From the NCBI GenBank assembly GCA_035545535.1, contig DASZYF010000150.1:1-11518 (forward strand): 11,518 nucleotides of DNA, given 5' to 3'. Under the pieces are notes generated by a model that worked only from the letters and a program-made list of their open reading frames with translations, did no database searches and had not been told where the DNA came from. This DNA comes from DASZYF01 sp035545535. Lineage in GTDB: Bacteria; Actinomycetota; Actinomycetes; Mycobacteriales; CAJCIY01. The position numbers were made by a program, and so were the translations under genes. Below, in pieces: positions 1-7,079 of the stretch (positions are counted from its first letter, which is position 1; the number at the start of each line of letters is the position of its first letter).

Positions 1-48
1 AACCGCCCGTCCACCGGCGCGACACCCGGGACGCGAGAGGATCGGGGG

Positions 49-2259
49 GTGACCGACGCGCTGACGGGTCCTCTGACGGGGGCGATCGCCATCGAGCGGG
101 GCACCGCCGACAGCGACACGGTCGAGAGCATCGCCGACGAAGGGCTCACCGGCGCCCCGGCCCCGGTCCCCGGCGCCACCCCGCTCCCGGACGACCGCTA
201 CGTGAATCGCGAGGCGTCCTGGCTGGACTTCAACGCGCGGGTGCTCGAGCTGGCCGAGGACCCCGACGTCCCGCTGCTCGAGCGGGCGAAGTTCCTGGCG
301 ATCTTCGCGAGCAACCTGGACGAGTTCTTCATGGTGCGGGTCGCCGGCCTCAAGCGCCGCCAGGCCACCGGCCTGTCCGTGCGCAGCGCCGACGGCCTGT
401 CCATCCGCGAGCAGCTCGACCTCATCTACGCGAAGACCGCCGAGCTCACGATGCGGCACGCGGCGGTGTTCGCCGACGACGTGCGCCCGGCGCTCGAGCG
501 CGCAGGCGTCAGGTTCGAGCGCTGGGAGAGCCTCGCGCCGGAGGAGCAGGCCGCGCTGTCGACCTACTTCCGCGACCAGGTCTTCCCCGTCCTCACGCCG
601 CTCGCGGTCGACCCGGCCCACCCGTTCCCCTACATCAGCGGTCTGTCGCTCAACATCGCCGTGTCGGTGCGCGACACCTCCACCGGCACCGAGCACTTCG
701 CCCGCGTGAAGGTGCCGCCGAACGTGCCGCGCTTCGTGTCGATCGACGGCGGCCCCGCGCACGACAAGACGTCCGCCCGCTTCCTGCCGCTCGAGCGGCT
801 CATCGGCGCGCACCTGTCCCAGCTGTTCCCGGGCATGGAGGTCGTGCAGTCGCACCTGTTCCGGGTGACGCGCAACGCCGACGTCGAGGTCGAGGAGGAC
901 CGCGACGAGGATCTGCTGCAGCAGATGGAGCGCGAGCTCGCCCGGCGCCGGTTCGGGCCGGCGGTGCGGCTGGAGTGCCAGCAGGACATCGACGAGCAGG
1001 TGCTCGAGCTCCTCGTCCGCGAGCTGGAGATCTCGTCCCGCGACGTGCAGCTTCTCCCCGGGCTGCTCGACCTGTCGGCGCTGTTCGCGCTCGGCGAGCT
1101 CGACCGGCCCGAGCTCAAGGAGGAGCCGGCGGTGCCGGCCTCGCACCCGCGGCTCGTCGAGGGTGAGGCGCCCGCGGACTTCTTCGCGGTGCTCCGCGAG
1201 GGCGACGTGCTCGTGCACCACCCGTACGACTCGTTCGCGACGTCGACGCAGCGGTTCATCGAGCAGGCCGCCGCCGATCCCGCGGTGCTCGCCATCAAGC
1301 AGACCCTGTACCGCACCTCCGGTGACTCGCCGATCGTCGACGCGCTCATCGACGCGGCCGAGGCCGGCAAGCAGGTCGTCGTGCTCGTCGAGATCAAGGC
1401 GCGCTTCGACGAGACCGCCAACATCAAGTGGGCACGCGCGCTCGAACGGGCGGGCTGCCACGTCGTGTACGGCTTCGTCGGCCTCAAGACGCACTGCAAG
1501 ACGGCCCTCGTCGTGCGGCAGGAGAAGGGGCAGATCCGGCGCTACTGCCACGTGGGCACCGGCAACTACAACCCGAAGACCGCGCGGCTCTACGAAGACT
1601 TCGGCCTGCTGACCGCCGACCCCGAGATCGGCGCCGACCTCACCGACCTGTTCAACGTCCTCACCGGCTACTCGCGGCAGACCGACTACCGGAGGCTGCT
1701 CGTCGCTCCGCGCGGCCTGCGCGCCGGCATCATCGAGCGGATCGAGCGCGAGGCCGAGGCGGCACGGGCGGGCCGGCCCGCCGGCGTGCGCATCAAGGCG
1801 AACTCGCTCGTCGATGAGCTGGTGATCGACGCGCTGTACCGCGCGTCGATGGACGGCGTGCCGATCGACGCGGTCGTGCGCGGCATCTGCGCCCTGCGTC
1901 CGGGCGTCCCCGGCCTCTCGGAGACGGTGCGGGTGCGCAGCATCCTCGGCCGCTACCTCGAGCACAGCCGCGTGTTCGAGTTCCGCGCAGGGGACGAGAC
2001 CTGGATCGGCAGCAGCGACATGATGCACCGCAACCTCGACCGCCGCGTCGAGACGCTCGTGCGCATCCAGGACACCGCGGTGCGCCAACAGATCCACACG
2101 GTGCTCGACCTGGCGATGTCGCCGCGCACCCGCGCGTGGGAGCTGCGCTCCGACGGGACGTGGGCCCGCCCGCCGCGCCACGACGGCGGAGATGGCACGC
2201 TGGTCGACATGCAGACGACGCTGCTCTCGCGGTCCGCCGAGCGCGCCGAGAGTGGCTGA
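49..2259 (+). CDS. ppk1: Polyphosphate kinase 1 (PPK1)
   Basis: PPK1 makes long-chain polyphosphate from the ATP gamma-phosphate, reversibly, through a phosphohistidine intermediate. The product is 736 residues, a normal length for actinobacterial PPK1 with an N-terminal extension of about 50 residues. The N domain begins with YVNREASWLDFNARVLE (51-67) and continues into SNLDEFFMVRV (88-98). The catalytic C domains carry IKQTLYRTS (416-424, Arg422), EIKARFDETANI (448-459, Arg452) and GLKTHCKTALVV (478-489). His482 matches the autophosphorylated His (E. coli His435), and His660 in MMHRNLDRRVE matches E. coli His592. These equivalences come from knowledge of the family. The GTG start is preceded by GAGAGG (35-40) at a suitable distance. 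It is the first gene of a + strand run and overlaps the CHAD gene by 8 bases. The promoter probably lies left of the window, since only 48 bases precede the start. Confidence 0.97.
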   Translation: MTDALTGPLTGAIAIERGTADSDTVESIADEGLTGAPAPVPGATPLPDDRYVNREASWLDFNARVLELAEDPDVPLLERAKFLAIFASNLDEFFMVRVAGLKRRQATGLSVRSADGLSIREQLDLIYAKTAELTMRHAAVFADDVRPALERAGVRFERWESLAPEEQAALSTYFRDQVFPVLTPLAVDPAHPFPYISGLSLNIAVSVRDTSTGTEHFARVKVPPNVPRFVSIDGGPAHDKTSARFLPLERLIGAHLSQLFPGMEVVQSHLFRVTRNADVEVEEDRDEDLLQQMERELARRRFGPAVRLECQQDIDEQVLELLVRELEISSRDVQLLPGLLDLSALFALGELDRPELKEEPAVPASHPRLVEGEAPADFFAVLREGDVLVHHPYDSFATSTQRFIEQAAADPAVLAIKQTLYRTSGDSPIVDALIDAAEAGKQVVVLVEIKARFDETANIKWARALERAGCHVVYGFVGLKTHCKTALVVRQEKGQIRRYCHVGTGNYNPKTARLYEDFGLLTADPEIGADLTDLFNVLTGYSRQTDYRRLLVAPRGLRAGIIERIEREAEAARAGRPAGVRIKANSLVDELVIDALYRASMDGVPIDAVVRGICALRPGVPGLSETVRVRSILGRYLEHSRVFEFRAGDETWIGSSDMMHRNLDRRVETLVRIQDTAVRQQIHTVLDLAMSPRTRAWELRSDGTWARPPRHDGGDGTLVDMQTTLLSRSAERAESG

Positions 2260-3856
2260 GCTGAACGCCCGGCACAACCCCGCGTCCATGCCCGATCCGT
2301 CCACGCGCACCGCTGTGCGGGGAACGCCGCCCGGAGCGCGCCACTTCGACGTGCCGGCCCTGTTCACGCTGCCCGCGCTCGACGGCGCGGACGGCCGTCC
2401 GGGCGCGCCGGGCATCGCCGCGACGAGGACCGCGGCGCCCGCGCCGCTGCGGATCGTGCACCTGGACACCCCGGACCTGCGGCTCACCCGCGCCGGCGTG
2501 ACGCTGCAGCACAGCAGCGGGCGCGATGCCCGCGCGCGCTGGACGGTGACGGTCCCCTCGCTCGCGGCGCCCGTGATCGAGACGCACGTCGGCGCGCAGG
2601 CGCAGATCCCCACACCGGTGCTCGACCTGCTCACGCCGTGGCTGCGCGGGGCCGACGTCGCGCCCGTCGCCACGCTGCGCGCCGAGCGGCGGGCGCACTC
2701 CCTCCTCGACGTCGAGGGCAACGTGGTCGGTGAGGTGTTCGACGACACCGTGTCGGTCATTGACGGCCGGCGCGTCATGGCGCGCAGCCGCGAGCTCGTC
2801 CTCGTGCCGGCGGACCGTGCGACGGAGCCCGTGGACGCCGAGCTCCTCGAGGCCGTCGTCACCCGGCTCGCCGAAGCCGGGGCGACGCCGAACGACGGCG
2901 CGCAGGACGCGGTGCTGCGGGCACTGGGCCCGCGCGCGACCGCGTCCGACGACATCCCCGCCACCGGACGGGTGCGCCCCACGGACCCGGCCGCGGCGGT
3001 CGTCGCCCACGCGCTGCGCAGCGGCGCGTCGAAGCTGCGCATCGCCGACAGCGCCGTGCGGCGCGACCTGCCCGACGGCGTGCACCAGATGCGCGTCGCC
3101 TGCCGGCGCATGCGCAGCGACCTCAAGACGTTCGCCGCGCTCGTCGACCACACGTGGGCCGAACGGATCCGCAACGAGCTGTCGTGGCTCGCCGGCTCGC
3201 TCGGCGCCGCGCGCGACCTCGAGGTGCAGCGCGGGCGCCTCGCCGACGTCGCCTCGGCTGACCCGCTCGCCCCGCTCGACCCCGGCGACCTCGCCCGGCT
3301 CGACACGATGCTCGCCGCGCGCGAGGACGTCGCCCGCAAGCACGTCGCGAAGGTGCTGCGCTCCAAGCGCTACGTCGCCGTCGTCGACCTGCTCGTCGAG
3401 TCGGCGGCCTGGCCGCGCACGACCCCCGCCGCCGACGCCCCCGCATCGGCCGTGCTGCCCCCCCTGGTCCTGGCGGCGTGGGAGCGCCTCGTCCGCTCGG
3501 TCGGCAAGCTCGACGACCACGATCCGGACGACGACTGGCACCGCGCCCGGATCCACGCGAAGCGTGCGCGCTACGCCGCCGAAGCGGTCGTTCCGGCGTT
3601 GGGCGCGCGCGCCGGCGCGACCGCGAAGGCCGCCGCGGCCATCCAGGAGGTGCTCGGCGACCACCAGGACGCGGCGACCGCCGCCGCGCTGGTGCTCGAC
3701 ATCGCGGCTGCGCACGCGCACGACGGCGACTTCTGCGTGACGCTCGGCCGGCTCGCCGAGCGCGAGCGGGCGGCGGTGCGCCGCAGCCGGGAGCGCATGC
3801 CCGCGGTGTGGGCGGCTACGCGCCCGTCCAAGGTGGTGGCGTGGGCACGACCGTGA
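2252..3856 (+). CDS. CHAD-domain protein with degenerate CYTH-like N-terminal half
   Basis: A 534-residue two-part protein. Residues about 30-185 look like a CYTH fold: HFDVPALFTLPAL (31-43), LDTPDLRLTRAGVTL (71-85) and the late strand RAHSLLDVEGNVVGEVFDDTVSV (147-169). The ExExK signature expected before FDVPA is absent, and the basic positions of the usual TLRRR and HLKLP strands read TLQHSS and WTVTVP. Triphosphate catalysis is therefore unlikely. Residues about 246-520 form a CHAD helical domain with its conserved basic/His motifs HQMRVACRRMR (278-288), RIHAKRARYAAE (433-444) and VLGDHQDA (467-474). CHAD domains are known to bind polyphosphate and can target proteins to polyP granules, which fits the position directly after ppk1. 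The chosen GTG start overlaps the ppk1 stop and gives translational coupling. An ATG at 2288 is the alternative and the Shine-Dalgarno evidence is weak for both. Domain identity is firm; the cellular role is inferred. Confidence 0.88.
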   Translation: MAELNARHNPASMPDPSTRTAVRGTPPGARHFDVPALFTLPALDGADGRPGAPGIAATRTAAPAPLRIVHLDTPDLRLTRAGVTLQHSSGRDARARWTVTVPSLAAPVIETHVGAQAQIPTPVLDLLTPWLRGADVAPVATLRAERRAHSLLDVEGNVVGEVFDDTVSVIDGRRVMARSRELVLVPADRATEPVDAELLEAVVTRLAEAGATPNDGAQDAVLRALGPRATASDDIPATGRVRPTDPAAAVVAHALRSGASKLRIADSAVRRDLPDGVHQMRVACRRMRSDLKTFAALVDHTWAERIRNELSWLAGSLGAARDLEVQRGRLADVASADPLAPLDPGDLARLDTMLAAREDVARKHVAKVLRSKRYVAVVDLLVESAAWPRTTPAADAPASAVLPPLVLAAWERLVRSVGKLDDHDPDDDWHRARIHAKRARYAAEAVVPALGARAGATAKAAAAIQEVLGDHQDAATAAALVLDIAAAHAHDGDFCVTLGRLAERERAAVRRSRERMPAVWAATRPSKVVAWARP

Positions 3857-4788
3857 GCCGCGAGCTCCTCGCGGCCGGGTGCGTGGTGTGGCGGCGGGCC
3901 GACGCCGGCGAGGCCGAGGTGGTGCTCGTGCACCGCCCGCGCTACGACGACTGGTCGCTGCCGAAGGGCAAGGTCGACCCGGGCGAGCACCTCGCGCAGA
4001 CCGCGCGGCGCGAGGTGCACGAGGAGACCGGCATCGACGCGCCGCTGCGGCGCTTCCTCGGCACGACCGACTACCGCGTCGCCGCCGGCCGCAAGCGCGT
4101 CCGCTGGTGGAGCATGCGGGCGCCCGACAAGCCGAGCCAGTTCGTGTCCGACGACGAGGTCGACGCGCTCGTGTGGCTGCCGGTCCCGCACGCGCTGCGC
4201 CGGCTCTCCTACGCGCACGACGCGGCGCCGGTGCGCGCGCTGGCGGCGACCCGCGAGGACACCGCGACGGTCCTGCTGGTGCGGCACGCGAAGGCCGGCC
4301 GGCGCTCGCGATGGCGTGGGGACGACAGCGAACGCCCGCTCGAGTCGCTCGGCCGCGCGCAGGCGCAGCGCATCAGCGAGGTGCTGCCGGTGTGGGACCC
4401 GGTGCGCGTCGTGTCCGCGGACCTCGTGCGGTGCCGGCAGACCGTCGAGCCGGTCGCGCAGCGCCTCGGCGTCGAGGTGGAGAGCACGCCGTGGCTCTCC
4501 GACGCCGCACACGCGAAGAACCCGAAGGCCACCCTGCGCAAGCTGCGCGACCTCGCGGCGGAGGGTCGCTCGCTCATCGCGTGCAGCCAGGGCGACACGA
4601 TCCCCGATCTCGTCGTCGCACTCGCACGGGCCGACAACGTGCCCCTCGGCATCAGCAGCGACACCGTCTCCAGCAGCGGCGTGCCGTGCCGCAAGGGCAG
4701 CGTGTGGGCGCTGTCGTTCGCGGGCTCGCGCCTCGTCGGTGCCGACTACCTGCCCGACCTCGCGCCCGCGCTGCCGGCCGCTTCGTAG
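3841..4788 (+). CDS. mutT1: MutT1-type Nudix hydrolase fused to a SixA-like histidine phosphatase domain
   Basis: A 315-residue fusion matching the architecture and length of mycobacterial MutT1, which hydrolyses 8-oxo-(d)GTP and diadenosine polyphosphates. The Nudix box is complete, from G43 through E49 to REVHEETGI (57-65), and follows WSLPKGK (38-44). The C-terminal half begins TVLLVRHAKAG (143-153), the RHA phosphohistidine signature of the SixA/phosphoglycerate-mutase superfamily. It continues to IACSQGDTIPDL (246-257), where the second catalytic His of the superfamily appears to be Gln250. As I recall, MutT1 proteins share this change. The start is uncertain. GTG 3841 has AAGGTGG (3830-3836) four bases upstream; GTG 3853 overlaps the CHAD stop as GTGA. 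Either way the gene is coupled to the CHAD gene. It probably cleans up nucleotide polyphosphates alongside PPK1. Confidence 0.93.
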   Translation: MGTTVSRELLAAGCVVWRRADAGEAEVVLVHRPRYDDWSLPKGKVDPGEHLAQTARREVHEETGIDAPLRRFLGTTDYRVAAGRKRVRWWSMRAPDKPSQFVSDDEVDALVWLPVPHALRRLSYAHDAAPVRALAATREDTATVLLVRHAKAGRRSRWRGDDSERPLESLGRAQAQRISEVLPVWDPVRVVSADLVRCRQTVEPVAQRLGVEVESTPWLSDAAHAKNPKATLRKLRDLAAEGRSLIACSQGDTIPDLVVALARADNVPLGISSDTVSSSGVPCRKGSVWALSFAGSRLVGADYLPDLAPALPAAS

Positions 4789-4814
4789 CCCGGCCCGCGC
4801 GGCCCGCAACGCAG

Positions 4815-4846
4815 TGAGGCCGCGCCCCCGAAGGGACGCGGCCTCA
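4815..4846. terminator. Bidirectional hairpin terminator between convergent mutT1 and hupB
   Basis: TGAGGCCGCG (4815-4824) and CGCGGCCTCA (4837-4846) form a perfect 10-bp stem. Inside it, CCC (4826-4828) can pair with GGG (4833-4835) around a CGAA loop. It lies 27 bases after the mutT1 stop and 32 bases after the hupB stop on the other strand, so it can serve both transcripts. There is no clear U-tract, which is common for actinobacterial terminators. Confidence 0.75.
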
Positions 4847-4877
4847 GAGGCTGCGGTTGGTGCGGTCCTCGCGGTGA

Positions 4878-5543
4878 CTACCGCTTGGCGACCCGCTTCG
4901 CGGGGGCGCGCTTGGCGACCCGCTTCGCAGGAGCCTTCTTGGCGGTCCGCTTGGCGGGGGCCCGCTTCGCGGTCGCCTTCTTGGCGGTCCGCTTCGCAGG
5001 GGCCCGCTTGGCGGTCGCCTTCTTGGCGGTCCGCTTCGCAGGGGCCCGCTTCGCGGTCGCCTTCTTGGCGGTCCGCTTCGCGGGCGCCCGCTTCGCAGTC
5101 GCCTTCTTGGCGGTCCGCTTCGCGGGGGCCTTCTTCGCAACGCGCTTCGCGGGCGCGCGCTTCACCGCCTTCTTGGCCGGCGCCTTCTTCACTGCCTTAC
5201 GTGCGGTCGTCTTCTTGACGGCCTTCTTGGCTACGCGCTTGGCCGGAGCCTTCGCTGCTGCCATGTCTTTCGCTCCGCTCACGAGGGCCTTGAACTCTGT
5301 TCCAGGCCGGAACTTCGGGACCGACATCGCCGGGATGCGCACACGCGCTCCGGTAGACGGGTTGCGGCCTGTACGAGCAGCACGCTTCTGCTGCTCGAAG
5401 ACACCGAACCCGGAGAGCACGACCCGCTCGCCGGCAATGACCGACCTTTGGACCGTCTCGAGAATCGCCTCCACTGCAGCTGCAGCAGTGGCGCGTCCGC
5501 CGAGCTTCTCAGCGATCGCGTCGATCAGCTCGGACTTGTTCAC
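4878..5543 (-). CDS. hupB: HU-family nucleoid protein with lysine/arginine-rich C-terminal tail
   Basis: A 221-residue nucleoid-associated DNA-binding protein. Residues 1-90 are a classic HU fold: NKSELIDAIAEKLGG (2-16), LSGFGVFE (43-50), and the DNA-minor-groove arm RAARTGRNPSTGARVRIPA (54-72) followed by VPKFRPG (75-81). Residues about 93-221 are a low-complexity tail of PAKR, AKKA and TAKR motifs, as in actinobacterial HupB/Hup proteins. Such tails add nonspecific DNA binding and compaction and are acetylation targets. In this tail arginine alternates with lysine more than in the mycobacterial PAKKA type. The GTG start is well supported by GGAGGT on the minus strand (5549-5554) five bases upstream. 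The open frame extends further upstream but has no HU homology there. The gene is transcribed from its own predicted promoter and converges on mutT1. Confidence 0.97.
   Translation of the reverse strand: MNKSELIDAIAEKLGGRATAAAAVEAILETVQRSVIAGERVVLSGFGVFEQQKRAARTGRNPSTGARVRIPAMSVPKFRPGTEFKALVSGAKDMAAAKAPAKRVAKKAVKKTTARKAVKKAPAKKAVKRAPAKRVAKKAPAKRTAKKATAKRAPAKRTAKKATAKRAPAKRTAKKATAKRAPAKRTAKKATAKRAPAKRTAKKAPAKRVAKRAPAKRVAKR
4935..5130 (-). repeat. 42-bp in-frame tandem repeat in the hupB tail
   Basis: Four full 42-bp units begin at 4935, 4977, 5019 and 5061, with a fifth partial unit at 5103 that diverges after about 28 bases. Each starts CTTCTTGGCGGTCCGCTT on the + strand. Each full unit encodes ATAKRAPAKRTAKK in minus-strand reading. 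The four units differ in DNA only at synonymous third positions, for example GCC/GCG and CCC/CCT codons. Confidence 0.9.
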
Positions 5544-5548
5544 CAAGG

Positions 5549-5554
5549 ACCTCC
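5549..5554 (-). promoter_or_regulatory. hupB Shine-Dalgarno site
   Basis: Minus-strand GGAGGT lies five bases before GTG 5543. This decides the hupB start, because the frame stays open far upstream of it. Confidence 0.85.
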
Positions 5555-5597
5555 GCAGCCCCTTGGGCGGCCGGCCCCATGCCGGACGTCTGCGCAG

Positions 5598-5626
5598 AAC
5601 GTAATGAGAAACGCGCCGCACATCAA
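5598..5626 (-). promoter_or_regulatory. Predicted housekeeping-sigma promoter of hupB
   Basis: On the minus strand, TTGATG (5626-5621) is followed after exactly 17 bases by TACGTT (5603-5598). The -35 matches TTGACA at four positions, and the -10 has the TAnnnT form usual in actinobacteria. The predicted start near 5591 leaves a leader of about 48 nt ending in the strong Shine-Dalgarno site. A 10-bp palindrome TCTGCGCAGA (5589-5598) lies across the start point. Confidence 0.55.
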
Positions 5627-5653
5627 CGACATCCTTCGGCGTTTCGCGATGCG

Positions 5654-5679
5654 GTGCTGCGCGCTCCGTGCGCGCACAC
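5654..5679 (-). terminator. Hairpin downstream of the leuC-leuD-methyltransferase operon
   Basis: TGCGCGC (5658-5664) and GCGCGCA (5670-5676) form a perfect 7-bp stem with loop TCCGT. GTG (5654-5656) and CAC (5677-5679) extend it across a bulged C. It lies about 53 bases beyond the methyltransferase stop and just upstream of the predicted hupB -35, a sensible place to insulate hupB. No U-tract follows, so the terminator role is inferred. Confidence 0.45.
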
Positions 5680-5731
5680 AGCATGCGAAGCCACGCAGAA
5701 CGAAGGATGTGGGGAAGTGCAGAGCGCGAGA

Positions 5732-6454
5732 TTACCTGCCCTGCAGCAACTTCTCCGAGCGCCGCGCCGGATGCTTCCACGCTGCGTAGACGACGAAACG
5801 CCAATCCTTGGCCACGACATCGCTCAGAAAAAAGTTGGCGACACGCAGCCATTCGAGCTGCGAATCGAGCGTTGCACTGCGATCTGCACGCATCCGCTCA
5901 ACCGCGCCGGCCCACTCCTCGTCGTCACTTCCGGACGCGCGTGCAGAGCGCTCGTGCGCATCCGCGTACCACTCTTCGCGCACATCATCGGGACCACGCA
6001 CCTGCTCGAGGTGCACGAACACACCGCCGTCGACGAGCACGTCGGCGATGCGCACGAACAGCGCGCGCTTGTCGTCGTCGGCGAGGTGATGGATGGCGAG
6101 CGAGCTGACGACGGCGTCGAACGGGCCGTCGGGCAGCGCGCCGGCGAGGTCGCGCACCTCGACGACGATCGGTGGATGCGCTGCGTGGGCGAGCCGCGCG
6201 GTCGCGCCCGCCAGCATCTGCTCGCTGCCATCGACGAGGTGCAGGCGTGCGCCGGGCACGGCCGCCCGCACGTGCGCGGACAGAAGCCCGGTCCCCGCAC
6301 CGAGGTCGAGCACGCGCGGATCGTCGCCGCACGAGCGGCGCACGACGTCGCCCACCGCGCCGTAGAGGAGGTCATAGGACGGGACGAGCCGCCGGCGCGG
6401 TGCGTCGTAGGTCGCCGCGTCCCAGACCCCCGGCCCGAACGCGGCGGCACTCAC
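5732..6454 (-). CDS. Class I SAM-dependent methyltransferase
   Basis: A 240-residue protein with a Rossmann-type methyltransferase core. Motif I is RVLDLGAGTGLLS (47-59). The acidic residue at the end of strand 2 is Asp75 in LHLVDGS. Further motifs are VRDLAGALPDGPFDAVVSSLAIHHL in pieces at 100-124 (Asp102, DAVVSSLAIHHL 113-124) and a late strand GGVFVHLEQV (143-152). The N-terminal region, residues about 11-35, and the C-terminal WRFVVYAAWK (218-227) resemble small-molecule or CmoA-like methyltransferases, but I cannot assign a substrate. The GTG start overlaps the leuD stop in a GTGA junction, so it is the last gene of the leuC-leuD operon and translationally coupled. This gene is not in the mycobacterial version of the locus as I recall it. 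Co-regulation with leucine biosynthesis is implied by position only. Confidence 0.88.
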   Translation of the reverse strand: MSAAAFGPGVWDAATYDAPRRRLVPSYDLLYGAVGDVVRRSCGDDPRVLDLGAGTGLLSAHVRAAVPGARLHLVDGSEQMLAGATARLAHAAHPPIVVEVRDLAGALPDGPFDAVVSSLAIHHLADDDKRALFVRIADVLVDGGVFVHLEQVRGPDDVREEWYADAHERSARASGSDDEEWAGAVERMRADRSATLDSQLEWLRVANFFLSDVVAKDWRFVVYAAWKHPARRSEKLLQGR

Positions 6455-7068
6455 GTCGCGCTCGTCACGGTGGTCGTCGGCTTGTACGAAGGCATGGCCG
6501 CCTCGTACGCGGCGATCTCGGCGTCGTGGCGGAGCGTGAGGCCGATGTCGTCGAAGCCGTTGAGCAGCCGCCAGCGGATGCCCTCGTCGATCTCGAAGGT
6601 CGCGGTCACGTCGCCCGCCCGGACCTCGCGCCGCTCGAGATCGATGGTGACCTCGGCCTTCGGGTCGCTCTCGACGAGCTCCCACAGGCGCTCGACGACG
6701 TCGGCCGGCAGCACGACCGGCAGGAGCCCGTTCTTCGGCGCGTTGCCGCGGAAGATGTCGGCGAACCGCGGGCTGATGACGGCGCGGAAGCCCCAGTCCT
6801 GCAGCGCCCAGACCGCGTGCTCGCGCGAGCTGCCGGTGCCGAAGTCCTCACCGGCGATGAGCACGCTCGCGCCGGCACGCTCCGGCCGGTCGAGGACGAA
6901 CGGGTCACCCGACGCCGCGCCCTGGCTGCGCCACTGCGCGAACAGGCCGTCCTCGAAGCCGGTGCGGGTGACCCGCTTGAGGTAGTCGCTCGGGATGATC
7001 TGGTCGGTGTCGACGTCGCGGCGACGCAGCGGCACCGCGGTGCCCGTGTGCACGGTGAACGGAGTCAT
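6451..7068 (-). CDS. leuD: 3-isopropylmalate dehydratase small subunit
   Basis: LeuD is the swivelling small subunit of isopropylmalate isomerase, which converts 2-isopropylmalate to 3-isopropylmalate in leucine synthesis together with LeuC. It has 205 residues, normal for bacterial LeuD. Key motifs are RRRDVDTDQIIPSDYL (15-30), the substrate-recognition stretch GEDFGTGSSREHAVWAL (73-89), and SPRFADIFRGNAPKNGLLPV (99-118). The ATG start has AGGGAGA on the minus strand (about 7074-7080) at good spacing. It begins 11 bases after the leuC stop and its stop overlaps the methyltransferase start by 4 bases, so the three genes form one operon. Confidence 0.97.
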   Translation of the reverse strand: MTPFTVHTGTAVPLRRRDVDTDQIIPSDYLKRVTRTGFEDGLFAQWRSQGAASGDPFVLDRPERAGASVLIAGEDFGTGSSREHAVWALQDWGFRAVISPRFADIFRGNAPKNGLLPVVLPADVVERLWELVESDPKAEVTIDLERREVRAGDVTATFEIDEGIRWRLLNGFDDIGLTLRHDAEIAAYEAAMPSYKPTTTVTSAT

Positions 7069-7079
7069 CGTCTTCTCCC

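Noticed and set aside
1793..3721. Long open frame (642 codons) on the minus strand opposite ppk1 and the CHAD gene.
   Set aside because: Low-complexity Arg/Gly/Ala translation with no domain; a high-GC shadow of two well-supported + strand genes.
4935..5130. Regular 42-bp spacing considered as a CRISPR array or noncoding satellite.
   Set aside because: There are no unique spacers; units are contiguous and in frame with hupB and encode one peptide.
4885..5604. Open + strand frame opposite hupB with an Ala/Phe/Val repeat peptide.
   Set aside because: It is the antisense reading of the hupB tail repeat; it has no ribosome site and the HU homology is on the other strand.
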